From contig CM035807.1 in assembly GCA_020466095.1 (NCBI GenBank), positions 97,447,381 through 97,511,380 of the forward strand: a stretch of 64,000 nucleotides of DNA, read 5' to 3'. The stretch comes from Chlorops oryzae. Taxonomy: Eukaryota; Arthropoda; Insecta; Diptera; Chloropidae. Shown here one piece after another: positions 51,051 to 63,196 of this stretch. Numbering within the stretch: position 1 is the first letter of the stretch; each line of letters opens with the position of its first letter. The notes below the pieces were generated by a model. That model had not been told where the DNA came from. It saw only the letters and a list, made by a program, of their open reading frames with translations, and did no database searches. The position numbers were made by a program, and so were the translations under genes.

Positions 51051-53733
51051 ATGGACGAATGGAACTCGCAGGATATCAATATCTTTTGCGATTACGAATT
51101 CGAAACTAAGTCAAACAATGACGGTGACAATGCAGAATCAGAAGTTCATACAAAAAAAGCGCCAACAGATGAAATATCCAAAAGAAGTCGTGATGCTTCA
51201 ATTGACGATGGTTCGAAAAATTTCAAGGAGTTCAAGAGAGCCAAGAGCTCTGGAGCTGCCGAGGAAAATGATGATGCGGTTTGTTGGTCAATTGAGGACG
51301 ATACTTTCTTTTATCCTCTATCAATGAACAACCATGCCGTCGCAGGAGCAAATAAATCAGTGATAATTATTTACAATGAACATTCCGTTATAAATTTTGT
51401 GATTAAGAAGATGATCAACCAGAAGCAAACCAAGACAACGAGAGTGCGCTTGAATGTTCCGCAGGACGAAACGATAAAAGATGTACAAATATTAGAATTC
51501 AATACTTTGCTGCTTCTGCAGAGTGGACGCGTCAATTATTTCAGTTCTGCGAAATCTATGCATTCCTTTAGTTGGCTGGATGGTATTCGCTGTATTGGAA
51601 GGACACTGCAAGGATTCTGTGTAATTCGATTGACTGCCGATCAAAGGCTCCTATTGCAGGTCTATGAAGATGCAGTGAATATGGGAAGACGGAGTTCGGG
51701 GATCCTTAATCACCAGTACGATATAACGTTCGACGAACAAAATATTTTCAATTGTCAATGGGAAGATGAGAAATTCGTTATTTTTGCTATTGAAATTGAT
51801 GCGGAAAACATTGAATTCGTGGAGAAATTGATAACAAATTCATGCAGCTTGAAAGACCAAAAGGAAATATTCATTTTCGCTGTATCGGGGAACGTTTTTG
51901 TGTTGGTTCCAGGTAAGAAATTGATGTTCGCTGCTTTGATTCTTTTATTAATCATTTGCCATTATTGAAATAGATTCTTCAAATGATGATGAGGAGTATC
52001 ACATCGAAATGATTTTCAGCTATGCCAGCAATATTGAATTCATTAAAGTCGATCATCAGCGAAAGTTTTGTCTTATATTCCTCGAGTGCGGTACTATTGA
52101 TATTTGGTACATGTCCACAATACCGAATAGACTACTTCATCAGTTCCACCATACCGGGACGGCTTACGTGAATTTTTCGTATTCCGATAAACGTGCTGCT
52201 TTTTTCTATACCGACGAATCGCAAGTTGTCGAATTGAAGTTCATTTACAATCCGATCGGAGATAAATTCTTTGTCCAAGAAACCTATAAAGCAATTTCCG
52301 GAATTCTTGCATGCACATGGATAGAAACTATTGAGCAATTGATTTGCTTGGACTGTAATAATATATTTCATCAACTAAGCTTCGAGGCGTTGCAAACGAC
52401 AGATGATCAAAATTATGATAAATCCAATCCGTTTGCCGCCGATGTGGACTTTGAAAAATTTAATACGCTCTTCGAACTAACTGCTCAACGTGTTAAGGAG
52501 CTAACGAAAAATGCTAGTGTCATTCGGCAATTACAGAATTTACCAGCAGAAATTTACAAAGATATTGACAAGGAATATCTCAAGCAACAATTACTTGCCG
52601 TAGATGAAAATCGAAACTATTACGCTAAACAAATAAAAGCACAATTAAAATTCTCCAAGCGATTTCCAATCGCTTTCGAAAAGGATACCATATGCATCTA
52701 TGCGAATTGGGAAGAATCATGCAAGACGGATCGTTTACTTGCAAATATTAGCCTTCATATTTCACAAAACGAAGTGTTTCAAAGCGTCTCTCTGTGGCGA
52801 TTGCATGTTCATTTCGGAGAATCCATACATATTTTTTCATTGCCAGCATCAATTTTGAGTTCCAAAATACAATTGGTAGTGCCATTGAAAAGGTGTACTC
52901 AAGCTATGTTATCAAATATTCAGCTGCATTTATATACTTGTTTATCTCATGGGACTACTCATGTCGCAATGGCACTACCCATAAGATTGATCGAAACTTC
53001 CGATACTTATAAGGATCTATTCGTCCCTTATACAAGTTGTACAGAAAACATACACAGTGTTATTAATCTAAATGAATTATTAAAACGATTTAAAACCCAA
53101 CAAGGAGAGAATAAATCGCTGGAATTCGAATATTGTTTACCAAAAAATATTAAGTTCGAAACAATTAAAGAGATTTTCAATAGTTTGCTTGAGGACCAAG
53201 TGACCAACGACAAAGATGAGATTGTTATCGGTTTCTTAAAGCACAAAATTTGTGTAACTTGGACGAAAGAAAAGGACTGTATATATCTTAAAAGCTTTGA
53301 TGCGGGCGCCTTATACTATTTCAAGTTATATGTAACGCTTGTATGCAAGGAAAAAAATTTGCCAATTGCATTATACGAACTGAATGATTACCAACAAATG
53401 ATACTGGTATGTGCCTATAATATTAAATTCTTGATGAGCATTGAATTTCTAAATTTCATGTTCAAAACACATTTTATTTCAAATATTTTCCTTAACAGCG
53501 TCATCAATGCAGCGTTGAACGATGTTATGGATCTTTGGACGAATTTGGTGTCGATAACCACGATATCTCATCTGCTCCTTCAAGCAGAAACCAACGAATT
53601 GAAGAACTTAAGCAAATTTATGAGAAAATTCGAAAATATGTGGTTAGCAAATAGACTGCGGTATGTTTCTAAAATTTTTTTTGAAGCATTTAAAAAAAAA
53701 TCAAAAGGAAAATCGAAAACTATCAGCTTTTGA
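51051..53733 (+). CDS. Unrecognised protein of about 873 residues
   Basis: Two exons, 51051-51912 and 51974-53733, joined by a 61-base GT..AG intron that splits an Asp codon; the join keeps a single open frame. I do not recognise the family. The first 75 or so residues are acidic and lysine-rich and look disordered (NSQDINIFCDYEFE). About 80-420 is a succession of short hydrophobic strands with aromatic and Asp/Glu turns, compatible with a beta-propeller. About 420-490 is predicted helical and charged (FELTAQRVKELTKN). The rest mixes strands and helices and ends in a basic tail (KKKSKGKSK). No signal peptide, membrane span or catalytic motif is evident. An optional intron at 53661-53726 would remove the tail in frame. 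Length and layout are loosely like FANCB-type proteins, but this is speculation. Confidence 0.85.
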
Positions 53734-53783
53734 TATATCAAAACACTTTCATTTGTTGTTGATGAATTATCGAATTTCATTTG

Positions 53784-53789
53784 AATAAA
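53784..53789 (+). terminator. Polyadenylation signal of the 51051 gene
   Basis: AATAAA lies 51 bases after the stop codon at 53731-53733, an ordinary distance for a compact fly gene with a short 3' UTR. Confidence 0.6.
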
Positions 53790-54313
53790 ACTTTTAAAGC
53801 GTGCAACCAATCCATGGCATGCAACTCACAAAAGACTCCACACGCATTCGTATTCTTCTTCTTCATTCCATTTGGTTCACGAAGGAACATTGGGCCGCAA
53901 CGTCACACAGTGTCGCGAGTATAGTGAAAAGACGAAACATGGCCATGTCCGCCCACAGGTGGATGGTGCAAAGTGGTTAAGCTCGAATAATTTTCAAATA
54001 ACATGAAGTATTTTGACACCGCGACAATTCATTTTTTTTTCTTTATTTTTGTAACATACATATGTTATGTTCCGTTACATCAAATGAAGGCAAATGAAGA
54101 GGCAAAACGACAAATAAATTTTTTTAATTTTAAAAACGCCCCTGCCACCCCAAAAACTTATCTTTTATTTCATACCTTAAAGAGATATAAACATAAGTAA
54201 GTAATATATTCTGCTTTTTCCTGCGCCTTTTTTGTTATGTCAATTTTATTATAGTTATCTCCGTTTATAAAAAGGAACTTTATAATGCGTGGCTCTCTTC
54301 TAGAGACAGAAAA

Positions 54314-55367
54314 TGTGGGTTCAAAATTGTGTATTTTAGAAAAACCCGTTTTCTGTTTGAGGGGGTTGGGGTGGTTCGATTTCGAAAATTTTTTGGGAAT
54401 GTCTTAGATCTAGAGATAGAAGCGTCCATGCCAAATTTCAAGACCCTAGGGTAACTCCTTCTATGATTTACCAAGAAATGTATGGAGTTCAAGCGCTTAA
54501 CCTCCATACATTTCTTGGTAAATCATAGAAGGAGTTACTCTAGGGTCTTGAAATTTGGCATGGACATTTCAATCTCTAGATTTAAGAGATTCCCAAAAAA
54601 ATTTTGAAATCGAACCACCCCAACCCCCTCAAACAGAAAACGGGTTTTTCTAAAATCCACAATTTTGAACCCACGGGACCGACATTCGGAAATTAGGTTA
54701 ATTTTGTGCCCCAAAGTTGGAAAAAATCAATTCGTAACCTGCCACGCCTCTTTTTGTGTTACGCCCACTCAAAGCCTCTGTCACTAATTCGTGACGTATG
54801 AACAGTTCAGATAACTGCAAGCTTGTCAAACAACTAGATCGTACCTAGCTGTTGAAAAGCTTATCAGTTTCTTAACTGGTTCTTACGTCACGAATTATCT
54901 GAAAAGGCTTTAAGAGGGGCGTAACACAAAAAGAGGCGTGGCAGGTTACGAATTGAATTTTTCCAACTTTGGGGCACAAAATTAACCTAAATTCCGAATG
55001 TGGGTCCCTGGGTTCAAAATTGTGGATTTTAGAAAAACCCGTTTTCTGTTTGAGGGGGTTGGGGTGGTTCGATTTCGAAAATTTTTTTGAATCTCTTAAA
55101 TCTAGAGATTGAAAGGTCCATGCCAAATTTCAAGACCCTAGGGTAACTCCTTCTATGATTTACCAAGAAATGTATGGAGGTTCAACGCGCTTAACTCCAT
55201 ACATTTCTTGGTAAATCATAGAAGGAGTTACCCTAGGGCTTTGAAATTTGGCATGAACGTTTTAATCTCTAGATCTAAGAGATTCCCAAAAAATTTTTGA
55301 AATCAAACCACCCCAACCCCCTCAAACAGAAAACGGGTTTTTCTAAAATCCTCAATTTTGAACCCAC
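54314..55367. repeat. Palindrome of palindromes
   Basis: Two near-perfect palindromes, P1 (54314-54673, centre about 54494) and P2 (55010-55367, centre about 55188), have arms of about 175 bases. Shared words are AAAAACCCGTTTTCTGTTTG and CCTTCTATGATTTACCAAG. The DNA between them is itself an inverted repeat centred near 54840 (54668-54768 against 54917-55014, sharing CCTGCCACGCCTCTTTTTG), so both smaller palindromes are mirrored about that centre. After P2 the spacer unit begins again (ACCCACATTCGGAATTTAGC) and stops at about 55422, where the satellite starts. No coding frame. It is probably a non-autonomous foldback or an array of inverted repeat units. Confidence 0.85.
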
Positions 55368-55425
55368 GGGACCCACATTCGGAATTTAGCTTACTTTTGT
55401 GACCCAGAGTTGGAAAAGTATGAAG

Positions 55426-55620
55426 GCATTAAGAAGCACAATATCATTTATTTGGGTCAAAAAGTCATTCTGCTCGATTTCGAAAAGAGTATAAATAGCG
55501 TGACAATACGCTACCTCGATCAGTGCGTAGCCGGCCGTCGGACCGGAAAGAGCTCTGCAATGAACGTGTTTGTTCATTTTCGCTTACGACCTCTAGTTCA
55601 AAAACATATAAATGGAGTAC
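55426..55620 (+). promoter_or_regulatory. Satellite linker copy 1 with core promoter
   Basis: TATAAATA at 55490-55497; TCAGT initiator with its A at 55522, 32 bases after the first T of the TATA box. Downstream, +18 onward (CGGACCGGAAAG) resembles an MTE and AGAGC at +28 to +32 matches four of five DPE positions. An ATG follows at 55560. This copy is the most diverged (ATTAAGAAGCAC, GTCAAAAAGTCATTCTGCTCG) and begins directly beside the palindrome block. Its frame across the linker is open, whereas TAG occurs at the equivalent site in the other copies. Confidence 0.7.
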
Positions 55621-58600
55621 TATACGAAGGCTATACGAAGGCTAAACGAAGGCTAAGCGAAGGCTAAACGAAGGCTAAACGAAGGCTGAACGAAGGCTAA
55701 ACGAAGGCTAAACGAAGGCTACACGAAGGCTAACGAAGGCTTACGAAGGCTAACGAAGGCTACACGAAGGCCAACGAAGGCTAACGAAGGCTAACGAAGG
55801 CTACACGAAGGCTAACGAAGGTCTAACACGAAGGCTAAACGAAGGCTAAACGAAGGCTTAACGAAGGCTACACGAGGGCTACACGAAGGCTACACGAAGG
55901 CTACACAAGGCTAAACGAAGGCTACACGAAGGCTACACGAAGGCTACACGAAGGTACACGAAGGCTACACGAAGGCTAACGAAGGCTAACGAAGGCTATA
56001 CGAAGGCTATACGAAGGCTATACGAAGGCTATACGAAGGCTATACGAAGGCTATACGAAGGCTATACGAAGGCTATCGAAGGCTACACGAAGGCTACACG
56101 AAGGCTATACGAAGGCTATACGAAGGCTATACGAAGGCTATACGAAGGCTATACGAAGGCTATACGAAGGCTATACGAAAGCTACAAAGGCTACACGAAG
56201 GCTAAACGAAGGTACAACGAAGGCTACCACGAAGGTAAAAAGGCAAACGAAGGCTACAAGAAGGCTATACGAGGCTATACGAAGGCTATCGAAGGCTTCA
56301 AGGCTAACGAAGGCTACACGAAGGTACAACGAAGGCTACACGAAGGCTACACGAAGGCTAACACGAAGGCTACACGAAGGCTACACGAAGGCTACACGAA
56401 GGCTATACGAAGGCTATACGAAGGCTATACGAAGGCTATACGAAGGCTACACGAAGGCTATACGAAGGCTATACGAAGGCTATACGAAGGCTATACGAAG
56501 GCTATACGAAGGCTATACGAAGGCTATACGAAGGCTATACGAAGGCTTAACGAAGGCTTAACGAAGGCTAAACGAAGGCTAAACGAAGGCTATACGAAGG
56601 CTATACGAAGGCTATACGAACGCTATACGAACGCTATACGAAGGCTAAACGAAGGCTTAACGAAGGCTAAACGAAGGCTATACGAAGGCTATACGAAGGC
56701 TATACGAAGGCCATACGAAGGCTTTACGAAGGCTATACGAAGGCTATACGAAGGCTATACGAAGGCTATACGAAGGCTATACGAAGGCTATACGAAGGCT
56801 ATACGAAGGCTAAACGAAGGCTAATACGAAGGCTATACGAAGGCTATACGAAGGCTATACGAAGGCTACACGAAGGCTACACGAAGGCTACACGAAGGCT
56901 ACACGAAGGCTACACGAAGGCTATACGAAGGCTATAACGAAGGCTATACGAAGGCTATACGAAGGCTACACGAAGGCTACACGAAGGCTACACGAAGGCT
57001 ATACGAAGGCTAAACGAAGGCTATACGAAGGCTACACGAAGGCTACACGAAGGCTACACGAAGTCTACACGAAGGCTACACGAAGGCAATACGAAGGCAA
57101 AACGAAGGCTACACGAAGGCTACACGAAGGCTACACGAAGGCTACACGAAGGCTACACGAAGGCTACACGAAGGCTACACGAAGGCTACACGAAGGCTAC
57201 ACGAAGGCTACACGAAGGCTATACGAAGGCTACACGAAGGCTACACGAAGGCTACACGAAGGCTATACGAAGGCTATACGAAGGCTATACGAAGGCTATA
57301 CGAAGGCTATACGAAGGCTATACGAAGGCTATACGAAGGCTACTCGAAGGCTACACGAAGGCTACACGAAGGCTATACGAAGGCTATACGAAGGCTATAC
57401 GAAGGCTATACGAAGGCTATACGAAGGCTATACGAAGGCTATACGAAAGCTACACGAAGGCTACACGAAGGCTAAACGAAGGCTACACGAAGGCTACACG
57501 AAGGCTACTACAAGAAGGCAACACGAAGGCTACACGAAGGCTATACGAAGGCTATACGAAGGCTATACGAAGGCTATACGAAGGCTATACGAAGGCTACA
57601 CGAAGGCTACAAGAAGGCTACACGAAGGCTACACGAAGGCTACACGAAGGCTACACGAAGGCTACACGAAGGCTACACGAAGGCTACACGAAGGCTATAC
57701 GAAGGCTATACGAAGGCTATACGAAGGCTATACGAAGGCTACACGAAGGCTACACGAAGGCTATACGAAGGCTATACGAAGGCTATACGAAGGCTATACG
57801 AAGGCTATACGAAGGCTATACGAAGGCTATACGAAGGCTATACGAAGGCTATACGAAGGCTTAACGAAGGCTTAACGAAGGCTAAACGAAGGCTACACGA
57901 AGGCTACACGAAGGCTATACGAAGGCTATACGAAGGCTATACGAAGGCTTAACGAAGGCTAAACGAAGGCTACACGAAGGCTATACGAAGGCTATACGAA
58001 GACTGTACGAAGGCTATACGAAGGCTTTACGAAGGCTATACAAAGGCTATAAAAAGGCTATACGAAGTCTATACGAAGGCTTTACGACGGCTATATGAAG
58101 GCTATACGAAGGCTATACGAAGGCTATACGAAGGCTATACGAAGGCTATACGAAGGCTATACGAAGGCTATACGAAGGCTATACGAAGGCTATACGAAGG
58201 CTATACGAAGGCTATACGAAGGCTAAACGAAGGCTATACGAAGCCTATACGAAGGCTATACGAAGGCTATACGAAGGCTATACGAAGGCTATACGAAGGC
58301 TAAACGAAGGTTATACGAAGGCTATACGAAGGCTATACGAAGGCTATACGAAGGCTAAACGAAGGCTTAACGAAGGTTTAACGAAGGCTAAACAAAGGCT
58401 AAACGAAGGCTATACGAAGGCTATACGAAGGCTATACGAACGCTATACGAACGCTATACGAAGGCTAAACGAAGACTTAACGAAGGCTAAACGAAGGCTA
58501 TACGAAGGCTATACGAAGGCTATACGAAGGCCATACGAAGGCTTTACGAAGGCTATACGAAGGCTACACGAAGGCTACACGAAGGCTATACGAAGGCTAT

Positions 58601-59522
58601 ACGAAGGCTATACGAAGGCTATACGAAGGCTAACCGAAGGCTATACGAAGGCTATACGAAGGCTATACGAAGGCTATACGAAGGCTACACGAAGGCTACA
58701 CGAAGGCTACACGAAGGCTACACGAAGGCTACACGAAGGCTATACGAAGGCTATACGAAGGCTATACGAAGGCTATACGAAGGCTACACGAAGGCTACAC
58801 GAAGGCTACACGAAGGCTATACGAAGGCTAAACGAAGGCTATACGAAGGCTACACGAAGGCTACACGAAGGCTACACGAAGTCTACACGAAGGCTACACG
58901 AAGGCAATACGAAGGCAAAAACCGAAGGCTACACGAAGGCTACACGAAGGCTACACGAAGGCTACACGAAGGCTACACGAAGGCTACACGAAGGCTACAC
59001 GAAGGCTACACGAAGGCTACACGAAGGCTATACGAAGGCTACACGAAGGCTACACGAAGGCTACAACGAAGGCTATACGAAGGCTACACGAAGGCTACAC
59101 GAAGGCTACACGAAGGCTACACGAAGGCTACACGAAGGCTATACGAAGGCTACACGAAGGCTACACGAAGTCTACACGAAGGCTACACGAAGGCTATACG
59201 AAGGCTAAACGAAGGCTACACGAAGGCTACACGAAGGCTACACGAAAGCTACACGAAGGCTACACGAAGGCTACACGAAGGCTACACGAAGGCTACACGA
59301 AGGCTACACGAAGGCTACACGAAGGCTTCACGAAGGCTACACGAAGGCTATACGAGGGCTGTACGAAGGCTATACGAAGGCTATACGAAGGCAATACAAA
59401 GGCTATACGAAGGCTATACGGAGGCTATACGGAGGCCATACGAAGGCTATACGAAGGCTATACGAAGGCTATAAAAAGGCTAAACGAAGGCTTTATGACG
59501 GCCATATGAAGGCTATACGAAG

Positions 59523-59717
59523 GCATTAAGGAGCACAATATCATTTATTTGAGTCAAAAAGTCATTCTGCTCAATTTCAAAAAGAGTATAAATAGCGTGA
59601 CAATACGTTAGCTCGATCAGTGCGTGGCCGGCCGTCGGACCGGAAAGAGCTCTGCAATGAACGTGTTTGTTCATTTTCGCTTACGACCTCTAGTTCAAAA
59701 ACATATAAATGGAGTAC
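59523..59717 (+). promoter_or_regulatory. Satellite linker copy 2 with core promoter
   Basis: TATAAATA at 59587-59594, initiator A at 59619 (spacing 32), same GC-rich downstream block GGCCGGCCGTCGGACCGG, and ATG at 59657. The short frame from that ATG (NVFVHFRLRPLVQKH) runs into the 11-bp array. Confidence 0.7.
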
Positions 59718-61114
59718 TATACGAAGGCTATACGAAGGCTAAACGAAGGCTATACGAAGGCTATACGAAGGCTATACGAAGGCTTTACGAAGGCTTTACA
59801 AAAGCTTAACGAAGGCAATACGAAGGCTATACGAAGGCTATACGAAGGCTATGCGAAGGCTATACGAAGGCTATACGAAGGCTTTACGAAGGCTTTACAA
59901 AAGCTTTACGAAGGCAATACGAAGGCTATACGAAGGCTATACGAAGGCTATACGAAGCCTATACGAAGCCTATACGAAAGCTTTACGAAGGCTATACGAA
60001 GGCTATACGAAGGCTATACGAAGGCTATACGAGGGCTGTACGAAGGCTAAACGAAGGCCACACGAAGGCTATACGAAGGCTATACGAAGGCTATACGAAG
60101 GCTAACCGAAGGCTATACGAAGGCTATACGAAGGCTATACGAAGGCTATACGAAGGCTATACGAAGGCTAAAACACGAAGGCTACACGAAGGCTACACGA
60201 AGGCTACACGAAGGCTACACGAAGGCTACACGAAGGCTACACGAAGGCTACACGAAGGCTACACGAAGGCTACACGAAGGCTACACGAAGGCTACACGAA
60301 GGCTACACGAAGGCTACACGAAGGCTACACGAAGGCTATACGAAGGCTATACGAAGGCTATACGAAGGCTATACGAAGGCTATACGAAGCTACACGAAGG
60401 CTACACGAAGGCTACACGAAGGCTACACGAAGGCTATACGAAGGCTATACGAATGCTAAACGAAGGCTATACGAAGGCTACACGAAGGCTACACGAAGGC
60501 TACACGAAGTCTACACGAAGACTACACGAAGGCTATACGAAGGCTAAACGAAGTCTACACGAAGGCTACGCTAAGGCTACACGAAGGCTACACGAAGGCT
60601 ATACGAAGGCTACACGAAGGCTACACGAAGTCTACACGAAGGCTACACGAAGGCTATACGAAGGCTAAACGAAGGCTACACGAAGGCTACACGAAAGCTA
60701 CACGAAGGCTACACGAAGGCTACACGAAGGCTACACGAAGGCTACACGAAGGCTACACGAAGGCTACACGAAGGCTACACGAAGGCTACACGAAGGCTAC
60801 ACGAAGGCTACACGAAGGCTACACGAAGGCTACACGAAGGCTACACGAAGGCTTCACGAAGGCTATACGAAGGCTATACGAAGGCTATACGAGGGCTGTA
60901 CGAAGGCTATACGAAGGCTATACGAAGGCAATACAAAGGCTATAGGAAGGCTATACGAAGGCTATACGAAGGCTATACGAAGGCTATACGGAGGCTATAC
61001 GGAGGCCATACGAAGGCTATACGAAGGCTAGACGAAGGCTATAAAAAGGCTATACGAAGGCTATAAAAAGGCTATACGAAGGCTTTATGACGGCCATATG
61101 AAGGCTATACGAAG

Positions 61115-61309
61115 GCATTAAGGAGCACAATATCATTTATTTGAGTCAAAAAGTCATTCTGCTCAATTTCGAAAAGAGTATAAATAGCGTGACAATACGT
61201 TAGCTCGATCAGTGCGTGGCCGGCCGTCGGACCGGAAAGAGCTCTGCAATGAACGTGTTTGTTCATTTTCGCTTACGACCTCTAGTTCAAAAACATATAA
61301 ATGGAGTAC
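61115..61309 (+). promoter_or_regulatory. Satellite linker copy 3 with core promoter
   Basis: TATAAATA at 61179-61186 and initiator A at 61211, again 32 bases apart. It is nearly identical to copies 2 and 4. The reading frame from the linker ATG meets a stop in the TAAACGAAGGC variants soon after entering the array. Confidence 0.7.
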
Positions 61310-63001
61310 TATACGAAGGCTATACGAAGGCTAAACGAAGGCTAAACGAAGGCTAAACGAAGGCTAAACGAAGGCTAAACGAAGGCTACACGAAGGCTTA
61401 ACGAAGGCTATACGAAGGCTATACGAAGGCTATACGAAGGCTATACGAAGGCTATACGAAGGCTATACGAAGGCTATGCGAAGGCTATACGAAGGCTATA
61501 CGAAGGCTTTACGAAGGCTTTACAAAAGCTTTACGAAGGCAATACGAAGGCTATACGAAGGCTATACGAAGGCTATACGAAGCCTATACGAAGCCTATAC
61601 GAAGGCTATACGAAGGCTATACGAAGGCTATACGAGGGCTGTACGAAGGCTAAACGAAGGCTATACGAAGCCTATACGAAGGCTATACGGAGGCTATACG
61701 AAGGCTATACGAAGGCTATACGAAGGCTTTACGAAGGCTATACGAAGGCTAAACGAAGGCTACACGAAGGCTATACAAAGGCTATACGAAGTCTATACGA
61801 AGGCTTTACGACGGCTATATGAAGGCTATACGAAGGCTATACGAAGGCTATACGAAGACTGTACGAAGGCTATACGAAGGCTATACGAAGGCTTTACGAA
61901 GGCTATACAAAGGCTATAAAAAGGCTATACGAAGTTTATACGAAGGCTTTACGACGGCTATATGAAGGCTATACGAAGGCTATACGAAGGCTATACGAAG
62001 GTTATACGAAGGCTATACGAAGGCTATACGAAGGCTATACGAAGGCTATACGAAGGCTATACGAAGGCTAAACGAAGGCTATACGAAGCCTATACGAAGG
62101 CTATACGAAGGCTATACGAAGGCTATACGAAGGCTATACGAAGGCTATACGAAGGCTATACGAAGGCTAAACGAAGGCTTAACGAAGGTTTAACGAAGGC
62201 TAAACAAAGGCTAAACGAAGGCTATACGAAGGCTATACGAAGGCTATACGAAGGCTATACGAAGGCTATACGAAGGCTATACGAAGGCTACACGAAGGCT
62301 TCACGAAGGCTACACGAAGGCTATACGAAGGCTATACGAAGGCTAAACGAAGGCTATACGAAGGCTACACGAAGGCTACACGAAGGCTACACGAAGTCTA
62401 CAAGAAGGCTACACGAAGGCTATACGAAGGCTAAACGAAGGCGACACGAAGGCTACACGAAGGCTACACGAAGGCTACACGAAGGCTACACGAAGGCTAC
62501 ACGAAGGCTATACGAAGGCTATACGAAGGCTACACGAAGGCTACACGAAGGCTACACGAAGGCTATACGAAGGCTACACGAAGGCTACACGAAGGCTACA
62601 CGAAGTCTACACGAAGGCTATACGAAGGCTACACGAAGGCTACACGAAGTCTACACGAAGGCTACACGAAGGCTATACGAAGGCTAAACGAAGGCTACAC
62701 GAAGGCTACACGAAAGCTACACGAAGGCTACACGAAGGCTACACGAAGGCTACACGAAGGCTACACGAAGGCTACACGAAGGCTACACGAAGGCTACACG
62801 AAGGCTTCACGAAGGCTACACGAAGGCTATACGAAGGCTATACGAAGGCTATACGAGGGCTGTACGAAGGCTACACGAAGGCTTCACGAAGGCTATACGA
62901 AGGCTATACGGAGGCCATACGAAGGCTATACGAAGGCTATACGAAGGCTATAAAAAGGCTATACGAAGGCTTTATGACGGCCATATGAAGGCTATACGAA
63001 G

Positions 63002-63196
63002 GCATTAAGGAGCACAATATCATTTATTTGAGTCAAAAAGTCATTCTGCTCAATTTCGAAAAGAGTATAAATAGCGTGACAATACGTTAGCTCGATCAGT
63101 GCGTGGCCGGCCGTCGGACCGGAAAGAGCTCTGCAATGAACGTGTTTGTTCATTTTCGCTTACGACCTCTAGTTCAAAAACATATAAATGGAGTAC
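63002..63196 (+). promoter_or_regulatory. Satellite linker copy 4 with core promoter
   Basis: TATAAATA at 63066-63073 and initiator A at 63098, the same 32-base spacing and downstream elements. The array that follows runs off the window end. Confidence 0.7.

Noticed and set aside
61962..62687. 241-codon open frame in the satellite
   Set aside because: All + frames are open because of the 11-bp period; not evidence of coding by itself.
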